DNA from: Neocallimastix lanati (nom. inval.)
Lineage: Eukaryota; Neocallimastigomycota; Neocallimastigomycetes; Neocallimastigales; Neocallimastigaceae
Direction of reading: 5' to 3'
Assembly (NCBI GenBank): GCA_016946835.1
Contig: JACVTC010000142.1
Location: forward strand, 407,501-470,544
Length of the DNA stretch: 63,044 bases
Shown here piece after piece: positions 13,454-34,119 of this stretch. The translations under genes were made by a program, and so were the position numbers. The notes beneath the pieces are model-generated. The model was not told where the DNA came from, made no database searches, and saw only the letters and a program-made list of their open reading frames with translations. Every line of letters starts with the position of its first letter. The first letter of the stretch is position 1.

Positions 13454-13903
13454 TTTATTTTATAATAAATTATATCAAAACATTAGTTATAAAGATATTT
13501 TTTATAATGATTATAATTAGTATTTCAATTAATGTTACTTATTTAATATGACTATTAAATTGAATGATTAATTCAACAATAATGAAAAATAACTAAATTT
13601 CAATATAAACATATTTTTTTTTTTAAAATTTTATAAAATATTAAATTTATATGAATGGGTTATTAATCTATTTTTTATAATGTTTATATTTAGTAAGTTA
13701 ATTAATGTTATTTATTAAATATAACAAATTAAAAATAAATGAATAGTTCAACAATAATGAAAATACCTAGACTTCAATATAAATAATATATATTTTTTAA
13801 AAAAAATTTGATACAATATTAAATTTATATGAATGGATTATTAATCAAATTTGTTATTTTTTTTAACATTTTTAATTTAATAATTATTTCAATCGATATA
13901 AAG
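12454..13903. repeat. Intergenic DNA with diverged tandem duplications
   Basis: Two imperfect tandem duplications are visible. One is about 95 bp (about 12911-13073), built around ACCATTAATCAAATTAAGATTTA. The other is about 180-190 bp (about 13496-13670 and 13671-13855), built around TTCAACAATAATGAAAA and TTAAATTTATATGAATGG. A T-run of about 50 lies at 13401-13451. The second repeat lies just upstream of the WBP4-like gene. No gene is seen. Confidence 0.7.
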
Positions 13904-14050
13904 GTCAGAGTATTGGGTATCCAACAAAAAATATTACTGTAAATATTGTAAGATTTATATCACAGATAATAAGATAGTAAGTTTTTTTTTTTTTTTTTTT
14001 TTTTTTAATTTTTTAAATTATAATGTTAATGTTAAAAATTAATTATTTTC

Positions 14051-14081
<31 letters not shown>

Positions 14082-14975
14082 TATATGTACATTTAAATTT
14101 TGAAGAGTAGACAAAATCACGACAATGGAAGAAAACATAAAGAAATAGTGCAAATGTATATTAGAGATGTACAGAAAAGAAAAAAAGAAGAGGAAAAAGA
14201 AGCTGAAGAAACTAAAAAGATATTACAACAAATTGACAAAGTAATTGCTTTCAATAAATAATAAATAATAAATATAAAATTTCATAATATATATCTTTTT
14301 TGTAATAAATATAAAGAAATTGTAATATTAATGTTAAAATTAATATAATATTAAAATTTCATAAATTTATATTTATATATTATTAAATTGAAATATTGAT
14401 ACTAATATTATTAAAATAATATTGAAAATTTTGAATTTTTTTATAATAATATATATAAATAGGCAGCATATAAGCAATATTCTCAAGATTGTCTTACTAA
14501 TGAGAACTTATCAAAAAAAGATTTAAAAGTTAATTTTTCGTATTATAGTACAAATGAAAAGGATATTAATGCAGAGTTAGCAAAAAAAAAATCGGAAGAG
14601 GAAGAAAAAACAAAAAAGGAAAAGGATAAACCAGTTATTGATAAAAATACAGGTATTGGCCAATGGGAAGTTGTGGAACCTGAAGAAAGTGTTGAAGATC
14701 CACCTGCAATAACATTTAAGACTGATAGTAGACAAGAGGATGAAGATAAAAATGTATTTCATGCGAAAGAATCTTCTTACAATTCTAGTATACAAGTTAT
14801 TTATGATGAAGAAAAGGATATTGATAATTTAAATAATTTTAAAATTGAAGAAAAAAAATTAGTTATTGAATCAACAGATGATGATGACGGCAATAAGGAT
14901 AAACCAGTTCTTTTTAAAAAGAGAAAGGCAGGAAGAAAAGATAAGAAGAAAAATACTAGAATCAAGCTTGACTAA
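13904..14975 (+). CDS. WBP4/FBP21-like spliceosomal protein with U1-type zinc finger (start unresolved)
   Basis: Three exons join in frame: 13904-13976, 14106-14240 and 14463-14975 (stop). The first reads SEYWVSNKKYYCKYCKIYIT, the second starts SRQNHDNGRKHKEIV. Together they form the matrin/U1-type C2H2 finger CxxC...HxxxxxH at the same spacing as human WBP4 (YWKSQPKKFCDYCKCWI...). A Lys/Glu coiled-coil helix follows, then a KNTGIGQWEVVEP block and a basic FKKRKAGRKDKKKN tail like the WBP4 C-terminus. No canonical WW domain is visible, unlike the human protein. Family role: component of spliceosomal B complexes. There is no ATG in frame before SEYW; the exon follows an AG at 13902-13903, so the initiator lies in an upstream exon, possibly with the ATG itself split (AT|G). 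About 240 residues without the start. Confidence 0.72.
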
Positions 14976-16008
14976 TTCATTATATTATTTTAATAATTTT
15001 GATATTTTTAATGTAACATCTATTTATAATCATTGTTCATTTATATTAATCATAGATAAAGCAATAGAGCTTTTATATCACTTCTATATTTATAAAATTC
15101 ATAATTTATTTAATTTAAATATTTAATTTGAATTCAATATTAAAAAATTAATTTATTTTATTTATTCCTAATAATATCTATTTTTATATTTAGTTTTTAA
15201 AATAAAAAAAAAAAAAAAAAAGCATATAAAAATTATTATGTACAAGATAAGAAATAGAAAAAAAAATATATATATATATATATAAATATAAAATAAAATA
15301 AAATAAAATAAAATATCAGTATAATGCATAAAAGAGTAATAGAATTGTAATTTCTTATAATTCTTAAAATAAAAATAATACATTTGTGTATTTAATTTTT
15401 TGTTGAGTTATAATGGATTAAAAGTATTGATATATATATATATATATTAATCACTATATTTAATAAACTTTACAATCAAATTTTTAAAATTCATATTATA
15501 AAATAAAATTTCTGAAATGTTAACCTTTAATTAAAGTTTATTCTTACTATTAAAAAAAAAAAAAATTATATTTAAAAAAAATTTTTTTTTAAATTAAAAT
15601 TTTAATTATTAAATTTATTATGTAAAAGGTTTTAAAAAAAATGAATTATAAATAATAACTTAAAATAAAAACAAACATTTTTTTTTTTACAATTTACAAA
15701 TTATTTTTAAAAATAAGTTAAGAAATATAAGATATATATATTATAATTTATTTGATTGTATTTTATTATACTTTACTTTTTTTATTTTTTTTAAAAAAAA
15801 GTTACAGTATATTCAAAATAATATTATATATATATAGATAAATAAATAAACATAAAGTTATAAATAGAAATTTTCATATTATATAAAAGCGCAGTAATTT
15901 TAAATATAATTTGTTTATATAATTAATATTCAAAGTAATATAATATATTTTTACATATTATTGGTAAATATTATAATAAATATTAGTCTTTATTTTATTA
16001 TAAAAAAA
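14976..16008. other. Intergenic between WBP4-like and kinesin genes
   Basis: A/T-rich spacer with ATAT and TAAAA arrays (about 15266-15314) and no coding signal. It must hold the kinesin promoter, but no distinctive element can be named. Confidence 0.6.
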
Positions 16009-24883
<8,875 letters not shown>

Positions 24884-27556
24884 AAAAAATTGAATAAATA
24901 TTAAAATAATATTAGAGTTAATTATTACAAATAAAAATAAATATAAAAATTTCATAGATTTTTAAAATATATCTATTTCTATATATATAATTATCTTTAT
25001 TTTAATTATATTTTATATTATTATTATTACTTTAGTAAAAAGTTATTTTTATATATAAAGCATATTTTATTAATATCATATAATATTTTAATAAAATAAA
25101 ATTCATAAAATACCTAAATATATATATATATATATTAGTACATTTTCTATTAATGGAGGTTTATAAAATAGATAAGAATTACTAGAATTACCTATTTAAC
25201 GTTTATATAAAATTTAATATGTATTGTTATTTTTAAAATATATAAATGATTTTATTATTTTAAATAATACAATTAATAAAAAAAATATTAAATTTAAAGC
25301 TAATTCAGTAGAGAATAATTTTATTATCATTTTAATTATATAAACAATTTGCTCATGATATTTTGTATTAAAATTTATATAAAAATTATATTATATTTAT
25401 TAAACATAACACTTAAAATCAGAAATAATACTTATATTTCATTACGTGATTATTTATTTATTTTATTGCTTTTACATATGAAAGACCTATTCATTTAAGA
25501 ATATGTCATTTCGTGTTATTTAAAATCATTTTTCTATGATAGTCTAACAATATTGGTAACATTTAATGTTCAAATGTATGATACAATCAAATAGAATTAT
25601 TTTACATTTAATATTATAATTTTGATAATACTAGTATAATGAAAATAGATTGATATATAAATAAGTCAAATCATTTTAATAGATTAAGTATTTTTAATTG
25701 TATATAATATTGATGTGATTGGATTAGCAAGGCATTTCCAAGTATCATATTATATAACTAGCCCTACTATCAAAGTTAAGTTTTAATAATGACTATACTT
25801 CAAATATAATCATTAAATAATATGTAATATTAATTTGTGTAATTATATAATGGTTATAGTATACATATATTGTATTAAATATCAAATTTTGATACAATAT
25901 AATCAATGTGAAATACACACAACTAATAATAAAATCAACAAAATTAAAAATAAATGCCAAAATAGAAATATTTGATATGTATAATTATTCAAGTAACGAA
26001 TAGAATTTATTACTAAATATAATTATATTTTACTGTATATAAAAAAGTTTAATAATAGTATTATTAATATAATATCAATACTTTACATCAAATACCTGCT
26101 ATAATAATAACAATAATTTAATAAAATAAATAAATGAATAATTAATAGCAAATAAATAAAAGAAAAATAAAATAAAATAAATAAAACTTAGTAAATAAGT
26201 AATGAAAATAATGCACATATTTTTAAGGGAGTCTTCAAAAATCTTTTTAAATAGAATAATTAAATTTGTTTCAAAACATAGATAAATAAAGAGTTTTAAA
26301 TTATATATTCAATTGATCTTCAACAGTAACAATTTATATAAATAAAAGTTTAATAATTTTGATTTAAAGTATATTAAATATTAATATATTAATATTATTG
26401 TATTGTTATAATAATATTTGCTAAATAAAATAATCTTTATTATTATCTAAATTTTAAAGATCTTTATTCTATTACTTAATGCTCAAATTTTAAAACCGAA
26501 TAATCAATATATTAAAATATTTAATATTTGATGAACTTTTAAATGTAACGAAATTTCCATTAATAATTATAATTATGCGAAGAATAAGTTAAAGTGGTCG
26601 ATCTTTAAATATACATTTCTAGAAAATTTTCTTAATTATTGAATTTAATATATTTCTACCTATTAATATGTATAAATTATAGTTTCATATAATTTACATT
26701 TAATAATTTTTCACGAAAATTTATTACATTTTATTTTCTTACCTTTACATTTATTTTATACTATCTTTTTGTATTTATCTATTGATATATCTCTTTGATT
26801 TTATAGCTTGCAAATTATAGTAAATGGATAAGCATTTATGGTATTTAAATGTATAATATGAATTAAATGATTATTTTATTAATTTTAATATATCACATTT
26901 ATTATAATTGAATAGTTTAAATTCATCAGATTGCATGAATGATTTAATTTAAAATTCCAAATTACATACAATACTAGATGTTTATTGACCATGTCTTTAT
27001 GGCCTACTTAAATCATCTTTATTTAATGATCAATGCTTTGATATTGTTGAATTCGATTCCAGTAATGAGTCTTCTTTAGTTCTTAAATATTGTAATAATT
27101 ACAGTCAAACTCAATTATAGTTATCTATGAAATAGTGTAACCTATTTTATATAATGACGAATGTTCACAATTTTTTATATTCTTAGAATATTAAAATTAT
27201 CGAGCTAAATATAAATATTAAGTATATATATAAAATAATTAATTACATATATAAATAAAATATAAATATATAATATTAATGAAATCAATAGATTAGTAGT
27301 AAGAATGTTAGGTAATAAATAAAACATAACTAAAAACAAAAATATAATGACATATATTTTATATCAAATATTAATTATTTATTAGCATCAAGAATAATCA
27401 AACATTATACATATTAATAAATCAAATTCATTATAATTAATATTTTATAAAAATATAAATAAGAGGAATATATTATATTATTTTATTCTTTCCAATATGA
27501 ATAAAAAATAATTTTTATATTTTCTAAGTTATATTTTAAAATAAATAATAAAATCT
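24884..27556. other. 2.7-kb intergenic region
   Basis: Beyond the kinesin stop there is ordinary A/T-rich sequence without long arrays. A stretch at 26,930-27,120 reads in pieces like decayed coding sequence (for example SSLFNDQCFDIVEFDSSNES) but has stops and no recognisable family. Nothing else can be supported. Confidence 0.5.
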
Positions 27557-27961
27557 TCAGTTTTTTTGGGTATTTAACAGTTGTTTCATAAAAATTATGT
27601 TTTTTTTTAGTGGAAGCATTTCTTCTAATTTTGTAATTCTTTTTTTTTTTACTACAGTATCTGATCTTATTATCTCATTATCAGTAATATTATTGTTACT
27701 ATTATTATAACTATTATCTTCATAATTGATTTTTTGATTTATATTTTCATTACTATTGTTTTTTTTTTTCATTATTGTTATTACCATTATTATTATTATT
27801 ATTGTATTCATTATTGTCATTTTCATTATTATCATTTTCATTTCCATGATCATCTATATTTGAATCATTTCATTACTGTCATTACTTTCATTATAACTAA
27901 TAATTTATTTTTTTTTTTTCAATTAAAATTTCATTTATTGTTTCATTCTGAAATTTATTAA
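27557..27961 (-). pseudogene. Asn-rich coding relic of unknown function
   Basis: On the minus strand an Asn/Asp/Glu-rich frame (DSNIDDHGNENDNNENDNNE) shifts once at a poly(A) run and then ends in a mixed-composition tail, SDTVVKKKRITKLEEMLPL and on to LLNTQKN-stop. The tail does not look like a repeat artefact, so this may be the last exon of a decayed or unmodelled gene. The family is not recognised. Confidence 0.3.
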
Positions 27962-28071
27962 TGAAATGGTGGTTGAGCTTATTTTTATAGTCCAATACAT
28001 CATATACATCATCGAAAAGTAAATGATAATATAACGAATTTATATACATATATTATTCCATTATTGAGCAA

Positions 28072-28512
28072 GGTTTTATCTTGGTTGTTAGTTTATGTGC
28101 TAGCATACATAAGACTCCTGGTTCAGTCCTGCTTTTGACCATTTCCAAAGGTTCTCCTCACAAGAGATTTTTTCGGAATATGGTGGTTAGGGTTGCAGGT
28201 AAGTATTTTCTCCTTATATATATATTATTCTCAATCTCCAAAGTTATATAGATAAGATACTGCCCTAATTGTGAGCCTGAGAGGTTTTCGCAAGTAGTGT
28301 AGATATATTCTACTAAAAGGCAATTGTCGAGGAAACTAATAACTAATATGTATCTTATTGGTTAGGTAATATTGGTCCAGCAGGGACAATATCCGCCTAT
28401 GTGAAAGCATACGGAATTGTTATGACTACTTCAGTATTCCCATGTCTTGAGGAATGGCTAAAAATAAGGACGGTACACATCGAAAATAAAAAAAAAAAAA
28501 AAAAAAAAAACT
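28072..28512 (+). mobile_element. SINE-like tRNA-headed retroposon, copy 2
   Basis: The plus-strand partner of the element at 2.6-3.0 kb. It starts in a tRNA-like head (TTGGTTGTTAGTTTATGTG as D-arm region, CCTGGTTCAGTCCTG as T-arm/B-box region) and ends in GGACGGTACACATCGAAAAT plus an A-run of about 22. The body carries the shared TCCTCACAAGAG and TTAGGGTT blocks. The two copies are well diverged, so the family is old or large. No open frame. Confidence 0.62.
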
Positions 28513-28675
28513 TAAAATCATTCCAATTCCAATGTGATATCCTATCGGATGCCATGTGAAAAGACTTCAAATGAATTTTTATAAATTAGTAATGATTGGA
28601 AATATTAAATATATTAATTAAAAAATCAATAAAATTTTTTTTTATTGAATAATTTATTATCATATAACATTTTTT

Positions 28676-28884
28676 TATTTTTACTTTTATTTTTATTTTT
28701 ATTTTTATTTTTATTTTTATTTTTATTTTTATTTTTATTTTTATTTTTATTTTTATTTTTATTTTTATTTTTATTTTTATTTTTATTTTTATTTTTATTT
28801 TTATTTTTATTTTTATTTTTATTTTTATTTTTATTTTTATTTTTATTTTTATTTTTATTTTTTATTTTTTATTTTTTATTTTTA
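28676..28884 (+). repeat. (TTTTTA)~30 hexamer array
   Basis: A nearly pure hexamer array, ending in TTTTTTA heptamers. Hexamer periodicity keeps all frames open (Phe-Leu repeats), so the open frame over it is not a gene. Confidence 0.93.
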
Positions 28885-29675
28885 TAATTATAATATATAA
28901 AAGAAGAAGTATTATTAAAAAAATTATATATTAAAATTTATTATATATCCTCAACAGAAAAATATTTATTATTTATATATTTTTATTAAATTATAATATA
29001 TTTAAATATAAATAAAAAATTTATATTTCAATAAAAATTAATATAAAAAAATATAATCAATTTGAAAATATAATAATATTTATGTCTTTTTTTTTTTTTT
29101 TTTTTTTTGATATATTATATGAATTTAATATCAGCAATTATTATTTATTTCAATAATTAGTAAAATTCAAATTATTATTTGTTCTACTATTTGACAAACT
29201 ACGCTTTAATAACTTTATTCTGACTAATAGCTTTAAAGGAATTTTGGTTCAACTTTTGAAAAATTTTGAAATTAAAACCTTTTCCCCCTTCATTAAAAAT
29301 AAATAGATGTGAATTTTACTATTGAAAAATACTTTTTTCATGTTTTTATTGAATAAAAATTTCATTAAATATATTTTCAATGAATAAATATTAATAAATT
29401 TAATTATAGAATTAATTATTTCTTTTTGTTCTTTTTAACCCCTAACCCCTATTGAATCAATATTGTTTTGTTTAATATATAATCCAATATATTAAGTAAA
29501 ACGTTACAGTTAGATATTATCCTGAAAATTATTACTATTTTAATTAATATTTTCTTATAGAATTGCATTTTAAATAAATTATCCTCACTTAAATTGTTAT
29601 TTTAATTTATATTATCATAATTAATATTTTAAAGAAAACAAAATAAATTGTGATGAAAAGGAAAACTACTTTATT
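28885..29675. other. Spacer without recognised features
   Basis: A/T-rich sequence with a T-run near 29,089-29,108. Two AACCCCT units at 29,439-29,452 are too short to call telomeric. Confidence 0.5.
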
Positions 29676-30205
29676 ATGGACAATAATTACATCAATTTAA
29701 GTATTGATGAAGTAAAAACCATTTTTGAAGAGGTAACAAGTAACAATAATCGGAACTAAAGGAATCACCAATATAACGGAAAATATTGACTAAGATGAAT
29801 ATACAGTAGACGTTACTGGTACCAATCTGGATCCCTTATTCAAGAATATGTATATAGATCCTGAACGTTCGCATTATATAGTCTATAGCAATTCTAAGGA
29901 GATAAACTTTGATCAAAGAAAGCAAAATATTTTTGATCATTTAAAAAGAATTGTTGATAATGGTTCTAAAGACTACAAATACCAGCATATAAAATTACTA
30001 ACCAATTTTATATGTCGAAATGATAAATTAAATCCAATGTCTCGTTTTTGGTATGAACATTAATGAATATTCCTTTATTTCCCAATTATCCTTTGAAAAT
30101 CCATATAAAATACTTCATGACATCTTTTACGATATCGAGGATAATCTAGCATCTGTATCCGTAAAATTAATTACAGGAGTATATGATAAGGAAATCAAAT
30201 TGTAA
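29676..30205 (+). pseudogene. Broken coding relic, unknown family
   Basis: Plus-strand fragments read as ordinary protein in order: an NNYINLSIDEVKTIFEEV start, then after a frameshift TVDVTGTNLDPLFKN and YIDPERSHYIVYSNSKEINF, continuing to MSRFWYEH-stop. A further shifted block, NEYSFISQLSFENPYKILHD, ends at about 30,205. Base composition is less A/T than the flanks, as expected of former coding DNA. At least one frameshift and two stops break it. No known domain is recognised. Confidence 0.5.
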
Positions 30206-30485
30206 TTAAATATATTACCTAATTATTTTGATTTTAAAAAACTATCATACAAAGCTACTTAATAGATTGGTGATAATATATTTTTCATTTTTAAAATAAT
30301 TTATTAATAAAATAACTATTTAATATAAACTTGAAGTTTTAAAAATAATTTTAAGGGAAATTCATATATAAAAGAGATTTTTTAAAAAAAAAAAAAATTA
30401 TTGAATTGGCTTTAATCAATTAATGAATATTTAGATAAAATGAAAGTAAATATTTATAATAAACTAATACTAAAATAAAATATAT

Positions 30486-30556
30486 AAATATTGAACTCTT
30501 GAGGTTTTGAACCTAATTAGTTATAATTAACGTCTTAGCTAACCACCAATAAAAAT
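30486..30556 (-). other. tRNA-like relic with good A and B boxes
   Basis: On the minus strand TAGCTAAGACG fits the pol III A-box consensus TRGCNNARNNG, and GGTTCAAAACC fits the B-box GGTTCRANNCC exactly, about 30 bases apart. The T-arm (TTAGG / TTCAAAA / CCTCA) pairs at four of five positions. The acceptor strands do not pair at tRNA spacing and the anticodon arm is poor, so it is not a working tRNA gene by eye. A SINE head or decayed tRNA is likely. Confidence 0.35.
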
Positions 30557-30823
30557 ATTTTACTTTTTTTCGTGTTTCTTGACAGTACAATGTTGTTCTT
30601 AATAAGATGAATTTAACATTTAATGTAAATGCTTATTTATATTTAATGATTTTGTTTATTGATTTTTAAAAAATAAAAAAAATAAATATAATGTTTATAC
30701 AATAGAAATTATTTACAATTAAAGTAGAATATCCATATATTTATTACTGTTTACTTAGAAATTAATTGGAAGCTATATTTTATTTTAAATTAGATCGGCA
30801 ATATCGTTACTATAGCACTTTTA

Positions 30824-31158
30824 TAAATTTTTAAATCCTGTTCTGATTAAATTTTTATAATAATAATCATAATCAATCTTGGGCTTAACGATGGTTTGAT
30901 CATGGGTGAGTTCTTCACAAATTTTGTTGAACAAATCCATTGACATCATTTTATTTCCTACAAAGTTATTATTAAATATGAAGGTTGTTGCAATGAAAAC
31001 GAACCTCACCTCTAGATTATAAGATTTCTGTTTTATGGGGATTCTTATTTCGGATTAGGGTTTAAATTAACTATCTGAAAGAAATTATAATCTTCTCCTT
31101 CAAAGGCCCTGCTAACCCGTCTTACTACATTTTTAGCATTGACGCCCTTAAATATGCT
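30824..31158 (-). pseudogene. Broken coding relic, unknown family
   Basis: Minus-strand reading gives KGVNAKNVVRRVSRAFEGED and FFQIVNLNPNP; after one frameshift come EIRIPIKQKSYNLEVRFVF, MSMDLFNKICEELTHDQTI and a tail ending RTGFKNL-stop. The A-run-flanked right end (31,159-31,180) closes the readable part. It is protein-like, but no family is recognised. It could be an exon pair of a decayed host gene or part of an unknown element. Confidence 0.45.
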
Positions 31159-31180
31159 TTTTTTTTTTTTTTTTTTTTTT

Positions 31181-32720
31181 GATATTAAAAACTCAATATT
31201 ATAATTAATAGTTACAAAAATAATATTATTATAATTATCTTTCTTGATATAACTATTTAGTAATTTTTTTTTTAATCATTCAAAATTATATCAAAATGTA
31301 TATCATTTAATTTTCTATTTCATATACTTCCTGATTATTTTAAATAATATATTTTTCTAATTTGTTTAAAAAATATTACATTAACTTTTTTACAATTTTC
31401 AAGGAATTTCATGTAAAATTCTACGTTAAAAAAAAAAAACATCAAAGTTCTTATTAAAAATCATTATTTAAAAAATGTAGCATTCATTTTCATTTTTATA
31501 TATTATAAATTTATTCTAACTAGTAATTGATACAATAATTCTTAATGGTTCTTTCTTCAGAATAAGTAGAAAATATTTCTATATTATATATTAAATAAAC
31601 ATGTGTAAAACCATGAGTTTCTAATCTTTATTAATATTTTATAATAATTATAATATTATTACTTTTATAATTAAAAATACTATTATACTGAAATTTATTA
31701 CAGATATTAATGTACCTCTCATTTCATTATTAAAATTATCTCTTAATTGATATCTAGAAAAATTAAAATTTGTTGATACATTATACAGAATTACTAGTGA
31801 TAATGTAGGATAACATCAAATTCACCGGGGATAGTAAAATAAAGATTTTTTTATTTATAATGAATCACTTTTTTTTTTTAAAAGATTTTTTGATATTGTT
31901 ATTAATGTTATGCATATATAAATATTTATATTATATAGAGTAAGTATAATCTTTGAAAAAAATGCTTATGACTTTTATGTTGAAGTAAGTTATATTTATT
32001 TATATAAATAAATAAATTAATAAATATATGAATTAATAAATAAAGTTTTATAATTATATTTAAATTTTTTTTTTTTTTTTTTTTTTTATAGACTGAAGAC
32101 TTTTATATTTAAAAATAATTAACAATATTTTAATATATATATTATTAAATAATATTTTAAAATTTTTTTTTTTTACTCAATGGAAAATTTTAATTTTAAA
32201 AATATGATAATTTATATATATAGATTACTATAAAATATCTCAATAGATGGTATACAAACAAATATTAAAAATTTGGATAATACTATTCTAGAATTTTGTC
32301 ATTACAACCAGAAGGAATTGTTACACAATTTTTGTCTTCAAATTTAACATTAAACCCTACAAACATGATGATACACAATAGATAATAAATTAAGTGATGT
32401 TGTATTTAAATATTTCCAAAATACTTAAACTTACATTTCATTAAAAAAGAAAGAATCAAGTTATAATGGTGATTATTAGAAGCAAAAATAAGAGGAGAAG
32501 CTGTTCATGATAGATATAAAAATAAATAAATAAATAAAATAAAATAAAATAAAATATATAAAAAAACTATTTATAAATAAAATCAACAATTAAAAATTTT
32601 ATTATAAATAATTAATTAAAAAAATAAATAAATAAATAAATATCATTAATTGAAAACTTTATTAATAAATAAAAATCTTGTTTTAACAGTTATATTAAAG
32701 TACATACATATATATATAAA
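31181..32720. other. Gene-poor stretch with faint coding traces
   Basis: Between 31,930 and 32,530 there are short protein-like pieces on the plus strand: IIFEKNAYDFYVE followed by a plausible GTAAGT donor, RILSLQPEGIVTQF, LSDVVFKYFQNT and KIRGEAVHDRYKNK-stop, in different frames. They suggest a heavily decayed spliced gene, but no domain or join can be defended. Confidence 0.25.
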
Positions 32721-33004
32721 TAAAAATAAAATAAAAATAAAAATAAAATTAAAAATAAAAATAAAAATAAAAATAAAAATAAAAATAAAAATAAAAATAA
32801 AAATAAAAATAAAAATAAAAATAAAAATAAAAATAAAAATAAAAATAAAAATAAAAATAAAAATAAAAATAAAAATAAAAATAAAAATAAAAATAAAAAT
32901 AAAAATAAAAATAAAAATAAAAATAAAAATAAAAATAAAAATAAAAATAAAAATAAAAATAAAAATAAAAATAAAAATAAAAATAAAAATAAAAATAAAA
33001 AATA
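32721..33004 (+). repeat. (AAAAAT)~45 hexamer array
   Basis: The reverse-strand form of the TTTTTA family seen at 1.8 and 28.7 kb, nearly pure over about 280 bases. The Ile-Lys open frame across it is an artefact. Confidence 0.93.
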
Positions 33005-33239
33005 TAATAAAATAATTATAATAAAAAAAATAATAAAAATAATAAAAATAAAAAACTGAGATACGACTAAAATGTATAAATTGTTAAGTAGAAATAATAC
33101 ATTTTGGTATTTATATTCCTTAAAATGTTAATAATATTTAAATAAGAATTATTTAAATATATCCTAAAGTGGTTCTTCTTTTAATCTCATAACAAGCGAA
33201 ATCTACATCACAATAAGTTCTTAAAATTTTCTTTCATTT

Positions 33240-34110
33240 ATAATGAATTGAATAGTCCTTGTACTTTTAAGGATAATTTATTATTTTTATATTTACCAAA
33301 TAAACAATTATTTGTATTATATTGAATCAACTCAATTTTATTAATAAAACCAGAGATTTCGTAATACTACGGTCTTCCAACTTGTTTGAGTCCATAGAGA
33401 GTCTTTCCTAAGTAATCCAGATTTTCCGTAATTGATGTTTTTATCGCCGATTGGAATTTGAACAGAAATTTTCTCATCTAGATTAGCATTCAAGTATGTA
33501 GATTTAATCTAAAACTATCCATTTCTATTGTAAAAGAATAGGTACAAGCGTAATCAACACCTTTTATTTGGGGAAATCTCTAATGACCAATTATGCTTTA
33601 TATATACCATTATCTTTAATAGGCCTTTTGGAATATTTTTGCTTTCCACAACTTTCATATCATTATTTCCATATAAATTTTGTAATTCTTTGCTTATTGC
33701 GTCTTTCCATTTGTCGGCATTTTCAGAATTCATAGCTTTTTCATAAGTCTTTGGAATTAATGTATGAATTAATATTTTTAATTCCATTTATATAACGGTT
33801 TTCATTTTCACCTGAACCTGTTTTCCTTTTAACTATTGATTTATTTAATATTGGTGTTCTGTATTTCATTTTTCTTTCATTGAACAAAAATTTTCACATT
33901 GTGTTCAAAAAATCGTTTTTTGTGATTTTTATACCCATACGTTTTTATCGTTATTAATAAATATTCCATTATTTTCATCATTTTTACTATTATTATGTAA
34001 AATTTTGAAATAGCTTTCATTTGATGGCATTTCGTACTTTCTTCAATATTTGAATTTAATATTTCCTCTTGATTTTCAGTAAATTTTTTGATCTCAGGTT
34101 GCAAAAGGTT
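33240..34110 (-). pseudogene. Dead Ty1/copia reverse transcriptase fragment
   Basis: Minus-strand pieces match the start of copia RT: PKTYEKAMNSENADKWKDAI, ELQNLYGNNDMKVVESKNIP, a YLNANLDEKISVQIPIGD block and LGKTLYGLKQVGRP. Upstream is a basic linker (NERKMKYRTPILNKSIVKRK). Many frameshifts and stops, and no YVDD block remains. The gypsy relic of opposite strand abuts its 5' side, and a Gag-like relic on the same strand resumes at 35.8-36.2 kb. The two may be halves of one element split by the gypsy insertion. Confidence 0.75.
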
Positions 34111-34119
34111 TAAAGTTAG

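Noticed and set aside
13496-13855. Diverged 180-bp repeats as a CRISPR or satellite array
   Set aside because: Two imperfect units in eukaryotic intergenic DNA; simple tandem duplication.
28186-28193. TTAGGGTT as telomeric repeat
   Set aside because: A single unit that is part of the body of both SINE-like copies.
28645-28887. Phe-Leu repeat open frame
   Set aside because: Hexamer array with a period divisible by three; no non-repeat coding part.
29439-29452. AACCCCTAACCCCT as interstitial telomere repeat
   Set aside because: Only two units; chance cannot be excluded.
32650-33015. Ile-Lys repeat open frame
   Set aside because: Hexamer array AAAAAT; same reason.
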